A stretch of 64,000 nt of DNA from Treponema succinifaciens DSM 2489 (GTDB lineage Bacteria; Spirochaetota; Spirochaetia; Treponematales; Treponemataceae): the NCBI RefSeq assembly GCF_000195275.1, contig NC_015385.1, positions 2,124,501 to 2,188,500 on the forward strand. Reading direction: 5' to 3'. Position 1 is the first letter of the stretch. The number at the start of each line of letters is the position of its first letter. Shown here in pieces: positions 43,365 through 51,784 of the stretch. The notes under the pieces are model-generated. The model did not search any database and had not been told where the DNA came from. It was given only the letters and a program-made list of their open reading frames with translations. The position numbers and the translations under genes are program-made.

Positions 43365-45362
43365 ATGAGAAAATTTCATGTTGTTTCTCCTTTTGAGCCT
43401 TCTGGAGATCAGCCGAACGCAATAAAAAAACTTTCCGAAGGATTTTTCCGCGGAGACAAATATCAGACTTTAAAAGGCGTTACAGGAAGCGGAAAAACTT
43501 TCACAATGGCAAAAATAATTGAAGCGGTTCAGCGTCCGACTTTGATTATCAGCCACAACAAAACACTTTCTGCACAGCTTTACAGGGAATTCAAAACCTT
43601 TTTTCCAGACAACGCCGTAGAATATTTTGTAAGCTACTACGATTATTATCAGCCGGAAGCTTATGTTCCTGCGCGCGACTTGTATATAGAAAAAGACGCT
43701 TCAATAAACAAAGAAATCGACAAGCTCCGTCTCGCCGCAACCTACGCCTTAATGGAACGCCGCGATGTAATTATCGTTGCGACCGTCAGCTGCATTTACG
43801 GACTTGGAATGCCTGATCTCTACAAGGAAATGCGGATTCATGTTGAAAAAGGAAACGAGCTTGACACGCACGAAATCGCATCAAGGCTTATTTCAATTCA
43901 GTATGAACGGAACGACATGATTCTTGAGCGCGGAAAATTCAGAATCAAAGGCGACACAATTGAAATTTTTCCACCTTACATGGAAACAGACGAAGCTTAC
44001 AAAATCGAACTTGACTTTGACCAGATTTCAAGAATAAAAAGATTCAACGCAATTTCTGGAGAAACAATAGAAGAACTTGATGAGCTTCAGCTTTATCCTG
44101 CCAAGCACTTTGTTGTTCCGCGCGACCAGATGGCAAGCGTTACAGAAAAAATTCAGACTGAACTTGATTCACGGCTTGAAGAGCTTCGTTCCGCCGGAAA
44201 AATTCTTGAAGCCGAACGTTTAAAAACACGCACAACTTACGACCTTGAAATGATGAAAGAAATGGGCTACTGCTCTGGAATTGAAAATTATTCAGGACCG
44301 ATTTCAGGACGCAAAAGAGGAGATCCGCCTGCAACTTTGCTTCATTATTTTCCTGATGATTTTCTTTGCATGATTGACGAGGCTCACGTTTCTGTTCCGC
44401 AGATTGGAGCAATGTACGAAGGCGACCGGGCGCGCAAGCAAAACTTAATCGACTTTGGATTCAGGCTTCCAAGCGCACTGGACAACCGCCCGCTCAAAAT
44501 CGATGAGTTCACAAAAAAAATGAACCAAGTGATTTTTGTAACTGCGACTCCACGCCCGGAAGAAATTAAAAAATCAACACAAGTCGTGGAGCAGCTTATC
44601 CGTCCCACAGGACTTCTTGATCCAAAAATTGAAGTTCGTCCAAGCGAAGGTCAGATGCAGGACATCTTTAAAGAAGTCAGCGCACGCATAAAAAAAGGCG
44701 AACGTTCATTGATTCTTACTCTTACAAAAAAAATGGCGGAAGATTTAACCGACTACCTTTCCGAGCTGAATTTAAAAGTCAAATACATTCATTCTGAAAT
44801 CGACACTTTTGAGCGTGTTGAAATTTTAAAAAGCCTACGAACTGGAGAAACTGATGTTCTAATTGGAATCAATCTTTTGCGCGAAGGAATAGACTTACCG
44901 GAAGTTTCGCTGATAGCAATTCTTGACGCGGACAAAATCGGATTTTTAAGAAGCACAACTTCGCTGATTCAGATTATAGGACGCGCCGCACGAAATGCCG
45001 ACGGAACAGTTTTAATGTACGCAGACAGAATGAGCGACGCAATGAAAGAAGCCATTGACGAAACTAAACGCCGCCGTTCAATTCAGGAAGCGTACAACAA
45101 AGAACACGGAATTGTTCCAAAGACAATAAAAAAAGCAGTTGAAGATATTCTTGAGCATCAAAAAGAAGACGCAGAGCAAGAAGCAAACATAAAGCTTGAA
45201 GCTCTTAAAAACTGTACAAATCTTTTTGTCGCCAAGCAAAGAAAAAAACTTCTTGACCTGATGAAAAAAGAAATGTCAGAAGCAGCCGATCGTCTTGACT
45301 ATGAGCAGGCAGCTGTTTTGCGCGATCAGATTATAGAAATAGAAAAAACTTACGGAAAATAA
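43365..45362 (+). CDS. uvrB: Excinuclease ABC subunit B
   Basis: 665 residues, the usual length. Nucleotide-excision repair: UvrB verifies damage after loading by UvrA and recruits UvrC. N-terminal Walker A KGVTGSGKTFTMA, beta-hairpin region VSYYDYYQPEAYVP, DEAD-like MIDEAHVSVPQ, motifs QIIGRAARN and the C-terminal UVR motif (LMKKEMSEAADRLDYEQAAV). Single gene in its own unit; uvrA and uvrC are not in the window. Confidence 0.97.
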   Translation: MRKFHVVSPFEPSGDQPNAIKKLSEGFFRGDKYQTLKGVTGSGKTFTMAKIIEAVQRPTLIISHNKTLSAQLYREFKTFFPDNAVEYFVSYYDYYQPEAYVPARDLYIEKDASINKEIDKLRLAATYALMERRDVIIVATVSCIYGLGMPDLYKEMRIHVEKGNELDTHEIASRLISIQYERNDMILERGKFRIKGDTIEIFPPYMETDEAYKIELDFDQISRIKRFNAISGETIEELDELQLYPAKHFVVPRDQMASVTEKIQTELDSRLEELRSAGKILEAERLKTRTTYDLEMMKEMGYCSGIENYSGPISGRKRGDPPATLLHYFPDDFLCMIDEAHVSVPQIGAMYEGDRARKQNLIDFGFRLPSALDNRPLKIDEFTKKMNQVIFVTATPRPEEIKKSTQVVEQLIRPTGLLDPKIEVRPSEGQMQDIFKEVSARIKKGERSLILTLTKKMAEDLTDYLSELNLKVKYIHSEIDTFERVEILKSLRTGETDVLIGINLLREGIDLPEVSLIAILDADKIGFLRSTTSLIQIIGRAARNADGTVLMYADRMSDAMKEAIDETKRRRSIQEAYNKEHGIVPKTIKKAVEDILEHQKEDAEQEANIKLEALKNCTNLFVAKQRKKLLDLMKKEMSEAADRLDYEQAAVLRDQIIEIEKTYGK

Positions 45363-45384
45363 ACAGCAGTTTTTCGGGGGACTT

Positions 45385-45815
45385 ATGAAAATAAAAAATT
45401 TCTTTTTAGCATATCTTGTCGTGGCAGTCTTGATTTTGCAAAATTCCTTTTCACAGACAAAACAAACACAATCTCAAAACGGCAGGGCAATTTCTTTGAT
45501 TCCGAAATTTGAACTTAAACTAAATGAAAAAGGAATGCCGGGCGCACTTTCAGGAAAAAGCGCGATGTGCGAAATCAGCTCGGTTGTCTACGAGCCAAAA
45601 GGTCCGCTTGAACCGAACTCATTTTTTTGCGCAACGGTAACTTACAAGGCGACTGGCTGAAATATATTTACACAGGAGGAACACGCATTTGGGTTACAAG
45701 TCCAAGAGTCGGAAGCTCGAGAGATTACGCAAGGCATTATCCGACAAAGAATCCGTACAACGGCGAGACAATATATGTAATTGCAGAAGATTTCTTGCCG
45801 ATAAAAGCGGATTAA
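45385..45815 (+). pseudogene. Small exported protein interrupted by a frameshift at a T7 tract
   Basis: The first frame (MKIKNFFLAYLVVAVLILQN, signal peptide to about FSQ) reads normally to GPLEPNSFF, then at seven T (45622-45628) continues out of phase to a stop at 45658. The -1 frame continues sensibly as LRNGNLQGDWLKYIYTGGTR and ends IYVIAEDFLPIKAD at 45815. One extra T, or a -1 slip at the tract, restores about 143 residues. GGGGGA precedes the ATG. Function unknown; it lies 45 bp before the SLH protein. It could be a mutation, a sequencing error, or a slippery-site switch. Confidence 0.65.
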
Positions 45816-45872
45816 AAAATTCTGAATCAAAGAAACTTTAAAATAATCAAATAAAATCTTATGGAGAAAAAA

Positions 45873-47978
45873 ATGAAAAAATCAATTTTCAAGACCATCA
45901 TCTTAATCAGCGCGCTTGCACTTGCAGCAGCTCCAGTTTTCTCGCAGACAAAAAAGAAAACGCAATCAAAGAAAACTCAGCCCGCAGAAACAGAATCAAC
46001 ACAATCGTACTGGGATGGCGCACCGGCAGTTTTAAAGGAAACTCCGTTCAAATTTGAAGGCGGAACTGGCACTCTCAAAGATCCATACTTAATCAAAACA
46101 GCAGAGCAACTCAACTCAGTCAGATTCGGACTTTCAAAGCATTACAAACTGATTGCCGACATCGACCTTTCAAATTGGGGCAACTGGATTCCACTCGGAG
46201 GAACTCCAGCTTACGGCGGTGCCTGGATAAAAAAATATCCTCAAGCAGCAGATGCAGGATGCGGAGAATTCACAGGTTCTTTTGACGGAAACGGCCACGT
46301 AATCTCTGGAATGACAATAATCGACCATAATGACGACATCTTTATGGGAGAAGCTGAGGCAACACGCGCATACGCTCTTTTCGGAGCAATATTTCCGGAA
46401 AACAATTCATTCATTAGAAATCTTGGAGTTGTGAACTACACAATTGACATCAGCCATACAAAAATGAAATACAACTGTGACCTTCGGGTGGCGGCGATTT
46501 CAAATTATGCGGCAGGCGTAATAGTAGAAAACTGCTACACTTCAGGCGGAAAAATCAAAGTGCATACAGGACGCGCAGGAAAGCAAACTAGCAGAGCTTA
46601 TGTAATGGCAGGCGGAATGTTCACAGAAATTGAAGACTCAAAAATTATAAACTGCTACAACGCATCTCCAATCATCATAACAACAAGCGACACAGACTAC
46701 ATGAACTATAATTATACAACCACAACAAGGCAGCTTGGTGATCTTCGTTCTGCAAGGGCTGGTGGAATTGTAATGCAGATGATGTACACACACATCACAG
46801 GCTGCATGAACGCAGGTGAAGTTACAGTTCCTTATGCAAACTTTGGATACGGAAATTCGCTTGCAGGAGGAATTGTGGGAAAAGTTGTACGCCTTGGCCA
46901 GCAGTTTATTGAAGACTTGTCTCCAGAAATGGCAAGTACCATAACAAGCTGCTACAATATCGGAAAAATCACAGGAACTTATGCCACAGGAATTTTGGGA
47001 TTCACAAACACCGACTGCTACATAAGCGACTGCTACAACGTGGGCAAGCTTGTTCTTGACGAGGACAATCCGCAAAAAGACTATATTCCAACTTACAAGG
47101 ATGACATAATAGTTCAAGGATGCCCTATTCTTGAATATGGAAAAAAATACGTTCACGACAACGGAATAAAAGTTGTTCATGGCAGCAGATGGATAGATTC
47201 TCCAAAGCTCGGAAGAAAAATCCTTAAAGCAATTCCAGAAGACAAACTTGGAATAAAACCAAGCGAGCCGGAAGAAGCAACACAAATTGCAGGATTTACA
47301 GATGTAATGTCAAGCGATGACTTTGCACGCTCTGCTCCCTGGGCAGTTGAAAAAGGAATCGCAAAGCCATCATCAAAAACAACATTCTCTCCAAACGAGC
47401 CTTGCACAAGAGGACAAGTTGTTACATACATTTACCGCTGGCAAGGGTCTCCAAAAGTTTCAGGTAAAAATCCGTTCAAAGATGTAAAGCCAAGCGATTC
47501 TTTCTACAACGCGGCACTCTGGGCTTACCAAAAAGGATTTTTAGAAGGAAAAACATTCAACGGAAACGCTCCTTGCACACGTGGCGATGCGCTTGAAATC
47601 TTATGGAAATGCTCAGGCTCAATGTCGATGATTGCAATTGATAACTTTACCGATGTTCCGCGCTCGTCAAAATATCAGCAACCAGTTTCTTGGGCATATT
47701 ACTGCGCAATCGCAAAACCAACCACAAAAACCACATTCGAGCCTGAAAGCGTCTGCACAAAAGGCCAGATTGTAACGTTCATTTATCAAGTTGAGCACAC
47801 AGGTGTAAAGGACTGGATGGATACGACACAGAAAAATTCGAATCCGAAGTCAAGCAAAAAAAATGCGAAGTCGGATTCAAGTCAAACCGATAATGCTTTA
47901 ACCGATGAAGATTTAGATGCTTTACTTGAGAACGCACGCAAACAAGCGGAGATGCTTCTCAACGGAAATCAGTTCTAG
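45873..47978 (+). CDS. Surface protein with GLUG-like repeats and three SLH domains
   Basis: About 701 residues; signal peptide to VFSQ. Residues about 60-400 hold GLUG/right-handed-helix type repeats (GTGTLKDPYLIKTAEQLNSV, GSFDGNGHVISGMTI, then repeated NCYTSGG/SCYNIGKITG units). Three SLH repeats follow: FTDVMSSDDFARSAPWAVEK, FKDVKPSDSFYNAALWAYQK and FTDVPRSSKYQQPVSWAYYC. The tail is Lys/Ser-rich and ends in an acidic helix. SLH domains normally anchor proteins to cell-wall polymers, so this should be envelope-attached. The start at 45873 has GGAG six bases upstream. Confidence 0.85.
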   Translation: MKKSIFKTIILISALALAAAPVFSQTKKKTQSKKTQPAETESTQSYWDGAPAVLKETPFKFEGGTGTLKDPYLIKTAEQLNSVRFGLSKHYKLIADIDLSNWGNWIPLGGTPAYGGAWIKKYPQAADAGCGEFTGSFDGNGHVISGMTIIDHNDDIFMGEAEATRAYALFGAIFPENNSFIRNLGVVNYTIDISHTKMKYNCDLRVAAISNYAAGVIVENCYTSGGKIKVHTGRAGKQTSRAYVMAGGMFTEIEDSKIINCYNASPIIITTSDTDYMNYNYTTTTRQLGDLRSARAGGIVMQMMYTHITGCMNAGEVTVPYANFGYGNSLAGGIVGKVVRLGQQFIEDLSPEMASTITSCYNIGKITGTYATGILGFTNTDCYISDCYNVGKLVLDEDNPQKDYIPTYKDDIIVQGCPILEYGKKYVHDNGIKVVHGSRWIDSPKLGRKILKAIPEDKLGIKPSEPEEATQIAGFTDVMSSDDFARSAPWAVEKGIAKPSSKTTFSPNEPCTRGQVVTYIYRWQGSPKVSGKNPFKDVKPSDSFYNAALWAYQKGFLEGKTFNGNAPCTRGDALEILWKCSGSMSMIAIDNFTDVPRSSKYQQPVSWAYYCAIAKPTTKTTFEPESVCTKGQIVTFIYQVEHTGVKDWMDTTQKNSNPKSSKKNAKSDSSQTDNALTDEDLDALLENARKQAEMLLNGNQF

Positions 47979-47999
47979 CTGCGGATTTGATATAATCAT

Positions 48000-48207
48000 C
48001 AGGGCAAACGCATTATAAATAATTTAAGTAAAGTTTGCGCGAAGGAACGGTTCCTGGGCCAAAAACACTCTGATTGTTGCGACCGCGTGAGCGGGCAATT
48101 CTATAGTTACTTTGCAACAGTCAGCGTGCAGCGCATTATTGCGCGATTTTGAAGCACGAAACCGTGCCTGGGAGCCAGTTTTATGCTGAATACATTCGTT
48201 TGCCCTG
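48000..48207 (+). mobile_element. Complete 208-bp MITE-like element with ISAs1-type ends (copy C)
   Basis: The left end is CAGGGCAAACGCATTATAA and the right end (inward) CAGGGCAAACGAATGTATT. The first 11 bases are identical and match the ends of the ISAs1 element at 2009-3287. Flanks ATATAATCAT (47990-47999) and AGATAATCAT (48208-48217) form a 10-bp target duplication with one mismatch. It has no reading frame. The right half (from about 48102) is repeated at 36674 and 43214. Hairpins GCGCA-TTAT-TGCGC, CACG-AAAC-CGTG and CTGG-GAG-CCAG lie in that half. Confidence 0.88.
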
Positions 48208-48216
48208 AGATAATCA

Positions 48217-48245
48217 TTGACACAAGTATGTTTTTTCTATATCAT
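48217..48245 (+). promoter_or_regulatory. rpmB promoter, overlapping the MITE target duplication
   Basis: TTGACA (48217-48222), 17 bp, TATCAT (48240-48245). The first T of the -35 is the last base of the duplicated target site, so the element landed right at the edge of the promoter. Confidence 0.7.
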
Positions 48246-48286
48246 ATTTGCACTGTTAGGAACAAATTTTTAGGTAGGTACGAGAT

Positions 48287-48517
48287 ATGTCAAGATCATG
48301 TGATGTCTGCGGAAAACATTCAATGCACGGTAACAGAGTAAGCAAATCATACAATCATACACGCCGTCAGTGGAAGCCAAATCTTTTGAAGATTAAGACA
48401 GAAATCGACGGAACAACAAGAACAATCAAAATTTGCACTCAGTGTCTCCGCTCTGGATTCATTACAAAGAAAATCAATGTAACTCCTGCAAACGCAGGCG
48501 CAAACAAAGCTGAATAG
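48287..48517 (+). CDS. rpmB: 50S ribosomal protein L28
   Basis: 76 residues: MSRSCDVCGKHSMHGNRVSK, then SYNHTRRQWKPNLLKIK and ICTQCLRSGFITKK. CxxC and CxxC pairs form the zinc ribbon of the zinc-binding form of L28. Located alone between a MITE and a terminator. Strong consensus promoter upstream. Confidence 0.97.
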   Translation: MSRSCDVCGKHSMHGNRVSKSYNHTRRQWKPNLLKIKTEIDGTTRTIKICTQCLRSGFITKKINVTPANAGANKAE

Positions 48518-48545
48518 TTTTAACCTTAAAAGCTAGAATTTGAAG

Positions 48546-48573
48546 AAGGCTGCCAAAATCTGGCAGTCTTTTT
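48546..48573 (+). terminator. Terminator after rpmB
   Basis: AAGGCTGCCA pairs with TGGCAGTCTT (one G-T) around a 5-base loop and runs into TTTTTT. Confidence 0.88.
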
Positions 48574-48615
48574 TGTTTTAAACGCAAATATTTTCTAATT
48601 TCACGACCGAACCTC

Positions 48616-48642
48616 TTGACAAAACTCGGGGGGGGGTAAAAT
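48616..48642 (+). promoter_or_regulatory. Promoter with a nine-G tract in the spacer (candidate phase-variable promoter)
   Basis: TTGACA (48616-48621), a 15-bp spacer that ends in nine consecutive G (48628-48636), then TAAAAT (48637-48642). The spacer is 2 bp short of optimal, so gain of G residues would strengthen the promoter and loss would weaken it. It drives the lipoprotein gene starting at 48660. Poly-G tracts in tpr promoters of T. pallidum work this way. Confidence 0.65.
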
Positions 48643-48659
48643 GACCTTGAGGTATTTAT

Positions 48660-49616
48660 ATGAAAATTAGAAACTTTATTTTTGGAATCGCATTGATTTG
48701 CGCAATTTGCTTTACAAGCTGTTCTGACGGCTCAAGCAGTTCAGATTCAAACGAGACAAGTTCAAGAGTCCTTGACCTTAGAATCAAGAAAAACGGCGTT
48801 GTGCACAATTCAAGCCGCTCAATTGAAAACGCAGCTGAAATAACACAAACAGATCACGTAAAAGCCACAGCAGTTTCAGGCGGAATCCAGTTTGAAATTG
48901 CGCTTCCAAGCGATGCAAGTTACCTTGAAATCAGAAGACTTGAAGACATCGAAGGCATGGAAGATTTTTGGACAACAAGATGTGAACCGCAGAATATCTT
49001 GGAATACGCTGGAAAAACATACACATTCGTTTATCCGCTTTGCGAGCCGGGCGAAAAATACAAGTTCAACATTGGTATTCAAGTTACAGATGAAAAACAA
49101 AATTCAAAAGACTTGGATGCAGAAATTATCATAATCACCGCTACAGACGGAATAGGCGACATCGACTATTCAAATTTAACAAGCCGCCACATAGACTTAT
49201 CTTACGATGGAACAAAGCCAACTGTTAAAGTTTTAAACGTTATTCCGCCGGAAGGAGACAATGTGGGAACAAGAATCGCCTACTATGCAAAAAATTCCAG
49301 CACAGAAACAGACTGGAACAATGACGTAATTTGGTTTGGAAATTACTTTGGAAAAGAATCAGACACAGTATCTTCAACTAAACTTCATGAAGCAAAAGAC
49401 TATACTAGTCTAGATAATCCTGTTTACTGTTCAGAAGCAAAAAACCAAAACCAAGAGCTTCTGGCAAAAGGCTTCAGCCATTTTCTTGAAAGCACAAACA
49501 AATCTTATCTTTTTGCGCAGTACGCATACACTTTTGAAGTTAATGAAATGAAAAACCCAGAACGCTACGTCTGGAGAACCGCAATCTTAGACTCAGAAGC
49601 CATAAAAATAAAGTAA
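48660..49616 (+). CDS. Surface lipoprotein of unknown function
   Basis: 318 residues. The lipoprotein signal ends ICFTSC-SDGSSSSDSN; the Ser-rich linker is typical of spirochaete lipoproteins. The mature part (VLDLRIKKNGVVHNSSRSIE ... YLFAQYAYTFEVNEMKNPER YVWRTAIL split by a Pro turn) is beta-rich with no known domain. TTGAGG precedes the ATG. Its promoter carries the G9 tract, and a decayed relative of its C-terminus lies 1 kb downstream, indicating a small paralogous family. Confidence 0.82.
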   Translation: MKIRNFIFGIALICAICFTSCSDGSSSSDSNETSSRVLDLRIKKNGVVHNSSRSIENAAEITQTDHVKATAVSGGIQFEIALPSDASYLEIRRLEDIEGMEDFWTTRCEPQNILEYAGKTYTFVYPLCEPGEKYKFNIGIQVTDEKQNSKDLDAEIIIITATDGIGDIDYSNLTSRHIDLSYDGTKPTVKVLNVIPPEGDNVGTRIAYYAKNSSTETDWNNDVIWFGNYFGKESDTVSSTKLHEAKDYTSLDNPVYCSEAKNQNQELLAKGFSHFLESTNKSYLFAQYAYTFEVNEMKNPERYVWRTAILDSEAIKIK

Positions 49617-49624
49617 ATTATCAT

Positions 49625-49669
49625 TTCCCTGACTGACTTTGCAAAACAAAACCAGCCAGGGAATTTTTT
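49625..49669 (+). terminator. Terminator after the lipoprotein gene
   Basis: TTCCCTGACTG pairs with CAGCCAGGGAA (one mismatch) and is followed by TTTTTT. Confidence 0.82.
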
Positions 49670-49687
49670 CATGCAAAAAATGCAAGG

Positions 49688-50584
49688 CTAACACACAAGC
49701 TCAAGTCCATCGTAGGCAGGTCCTATATAAAATCCGTTTTCTGCGCTTTTTTTCAGCAGAGGAAACTTCCACAAAATGCTTTTTACATAATCTTCTATTT
49801 GAACGTGGCTCATGTTATGCGTTATGTGAGTCAAATAAACGTTTCGCGGATTCATTTTTTGCGCCGCTTCAAGTGCCTGTTCAAATGAAAAATGCGTTGA
49901 ATGAGGTTCCAGCCGCAATCCGTCGATTACAAGATGCTCAAGAATTCCTGAGTTGTTTTTTACAAGCTCAATTGAATTTTCCGGCACAAAGCTGCAATCC
50001 GTAAGGTAGGCGATGCTGTGCTTTTTTCCGTCCTGCCCTTTCTCGCTGAACAAAAGTCCCAGGTCATCTAAATGTCCGTGCTTGAGCATTACAGGCAGAA
50101 TTTCAATTCCGTTTATAAAAAGCGGATTTTTTTCGCTGATATTTTCCGCGCTCATAATCTGAATCTTGGGCTTTCCGCCGCCCTCTTTCATCGGAGTAAA
50201 AATGTAGTCGAACCTGTGCCGAATATCATGCTCCGCGTGAGTTGTCGTGTAAATTCTAAGACCTTCTCCTTCAGTTTCCTTGTTGTCCGGATGCGCCGGG
50301 TCAAGAGCCTTTGTGTGGCTAAAAACACGCAAATCATCAATCCCATGAAGATGATCCGCATGGCTGTGCGTTATAAAAACCGCGTCAATTTTGTTAATTT
50401 TATATTTCAACGCCTGAATTCTAAATTCCGGCCCGACATCCACAAGAATATTTACAGGACTTTCAAGAAACGCGCTGCATCTTAGCCGGTTGTCCCTCGG
50501 ATCACTTGAACGGCACACATTGCATCCGCATCCAATCACAGGGATTCCGTGGCTTGTTCCAGTGCCAGTAAGAATCATTTTCAT
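49688..50584 (-). CDS. Metallo-beta-lactamase-fold hydrolase (PhnP/cyclic-phosphodiesterase-like)
   Basis: About 298 residues. It starts MKMILTGTGTSHGIPVIGCG with a CxCxxC cluster, then VDVGPEFRIQALKY and the metal motif ITHSHADHLHGIDDL, YLTDCSFVP and YLTHITHNM. This layout is that of PhnP-type phosphodiesterases and related MBL hydrolases. PhnP itself acts in phosphonate use; no phn genes are near, so the substrate is open. The ATG at 50584 is preferred over 50590 because it begins the first beta strand. Confidence 0.88.
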   Translation of the reverse strand: MKMILTGTGTSHGIPVIGCGCNVCRSSDPRDNRLRCSAFLESPVNILVDVGPEFRIQALKYKINKIDAVFITHSHADHLHGIDDLRVFSHTKALDPAHPDNKETEGEGLRIYTTTHAEHDIRHRFDYIFTPMKEGGGKPKIQIMSAENISEKNPLFINGIEILPVMLKHGHLDDLGLLFSEKGQDGKKHSIAYLTDCSFVPENSIELVKNNSGILEHLVIDGLRLEPHSTHFSFEQALEAAQKMNPRNVYLTHITHNMSHVQIEDYVKSILWKFPLLKKSAENGFYIGPAYDGLELVC

Positions 50585-50651
50585 AAGCACATCATACTTC
50601 TTTGAATAAACTTTTGAAATAGCTGAATAAAATATAAAGTTTCAATAAAAA

Positions 50652-50763
50652 TTCAGCTATCAACAATATACATACAGTTTTGAACTTGAAATGGAAGGTC
50701 AAGAAAATTTTATGTGGAGAACAGCATCTATAGTGTAATGCTGAACCTATAAAAATAAAATAA
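50652..50763 (+). pseudogene. Decayed C-terminal copy of the 48660-49616 lipoprotein
   Basis: One frame reads FSYQQYTYSFELEMEGQENF and MWRTASIV to a stop; a shifted frame then reads NAEPIKIK to a stop at 50763. The intact lipoprotein ends SYLFAQYAYTFEV..., YVWRTAIL and SEAIKIK. The similarity is evident over about 38 residues, with stops and a frameshift. The upstream part of the gene is gone. 50764-50806 holds nothing else. Confidence 0.75.
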
Positions 50764-50808
50764 AACAACAAACTCTATAAAAACAGGAATTCGATTTACG
50801 ATTAGCGG

Positions 50809-50847
50809 AAATCAAGGGAAATTAGAAGAAAATTTCTCTTGATTTTT
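50809..50847. terminator. Bidirectional hairpin
   Basis: AAATCAAGGGAAATT pairs with AATTTCTCTTGATTT (one G-T) and is followed by TT. It lies after the pseudogene remnant, probably the old terminator of that gene. Confidence 0.65.
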
Positions 50848-50858
50848 CAGTAAAAAAT

Positions 50859-50906
50859 GCAAAAAAACAGAGGCTTCGGCGCTGAATAAAATTCACAACC
50901 GAAGCC
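50859..50906 (-). terminator. Terminator of the sigma factor gene
   Basis: On the minus strand GGCTTCGG...CCGAAGCC with a 19-base loop, followed by TCTGTTTTTTTG. It lies 60 bp beyond the stop of the 50966-51784 gene. Confidence 0.8.
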
Positions 50907-50965
50907 CCTCAATCTGCGCAAGAGGAATTGACAGTAAAAGGAGACTAAGAACTGACTAAAATGCC

Positions 50966-51784
50966 CTAAACAGCAAAAACACTCTCCATTGCAGATTTAA
51001 GATGTTTTTTGGCGCGGAGTTCAGCCTGGCGCACTGCCTCTTGGCTCAATCCTACAATTCTACCGACTTCACGCAAACTTTTTGAATGCAAGTCATAGTC
51101 AAAATTGTAACGATGCCGCAAAACACTCTTTTCTATTCCTGTTAAAGAATCCATAAAAAAATTAACACAGCTTTTAGAATCCTCTCTGATTGCAAGCTCT
51201 TCCGGGGAAAACGCTGTGTCCGGGATAATATCGCCTAGCGAAACTGTTTTTCCTTCATCAGCAACTTCAGTATCAAGAGACGCAACTGTATAAGAAGTTT
51301 CAAGAACATCATTCAACCTCTCTTCTGAAATTCCTGCAAAAAGCGCAAGTTCCTTGACCGCGGCTTCTCTTCCGTTCTGCTGAAAGAAAATATTCTGAAA
51401 CTTCTGAATACGTCGCAAAAGAGTTTCCCTATGCACCGGAAGCAAAATCGGAGAACTGTTGGCACTGATGAATTTCATAATGCGCTGTACAATCCATCTG
51501 TATGCATAAGTTGAAAATCTTGTTCCAAACGCCGGATCGAATTTCTTGGCAGCAACCATAAGCCCAAGATTTCCTTCCTGAATCAAATCCATAATGCAAA
51601 ACGCACCTTTGTTGAATCTTCCTGCAACACTTACAACAAGCCTAAGATTGGAATTAACAAGCAGATTGAACGCTTCCTTGTCTCCAGACTTGATTCTTTT
51701 TGCAAGCGCGATTTCTTCATCGGCGGAAAGCAGAGGATATTTTTTTAATGAATTCAGGTATCCCTTGGCAACATCAATTTCCAT
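50966..51784 (-). CDS. RNA polymerase sigma factor, sigma-70 family (RpoD/RpoS-like group)
   Basis: 272 residues. Region 1.2/2 (YLNSLKKYPLLSADEEIALA; LIQEGNLGLMVAAKKFDPAF; GTRFSTYAYRWIVQRIM) is followed by regions 3 and 4, the latter with an HTH (SLREVGRIVGLSQEAVRQAE). The N-terminal 1.1 region is missing, as in group 2 or heat-shock type sigmas. The -10 contact segment of 2.4 (TYAYRWIVQ) is standard. GGAG lies six bases before the ATG at 51784. The regulon cannot be told from here. SpoIIE-type phosphatase and other signalling proteins in the window could connect to an alternative sigma. Confidence 0.9.
   Translation of the reverse strand: MEIDVAKGYLNSLKKYPLLSADEEIALAKRIKSGDKEAFNLLVNSNLRLVVSVAGRFNKGAFCIMDLIQEGNLGLMVAAKKFDPAFGTRFSTYAYRWIVQRIMKFISANSSPILLPVHRETLLRRIQKFQNIFFQQNGREAAVKELALFAGISEERLNDVLETSYTVASLDTEVADEGKTVSLGDIIPDTAFSPEELAIREDSKSCVNFFMDSLTGIEKSVLRHRYNFDYDLHSKSLREVGRIVGLSQEAVRQAELRAKKHLKSAMESVFAV

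Noticed and set aside
46638-47285. Antisense Cys/Val-rich frame of 215 codons in the SLH protein gene
   Set aside because: Reverse reading of repeated NCY/GGI codons; no ribosome site, composition unlike a real protein here.
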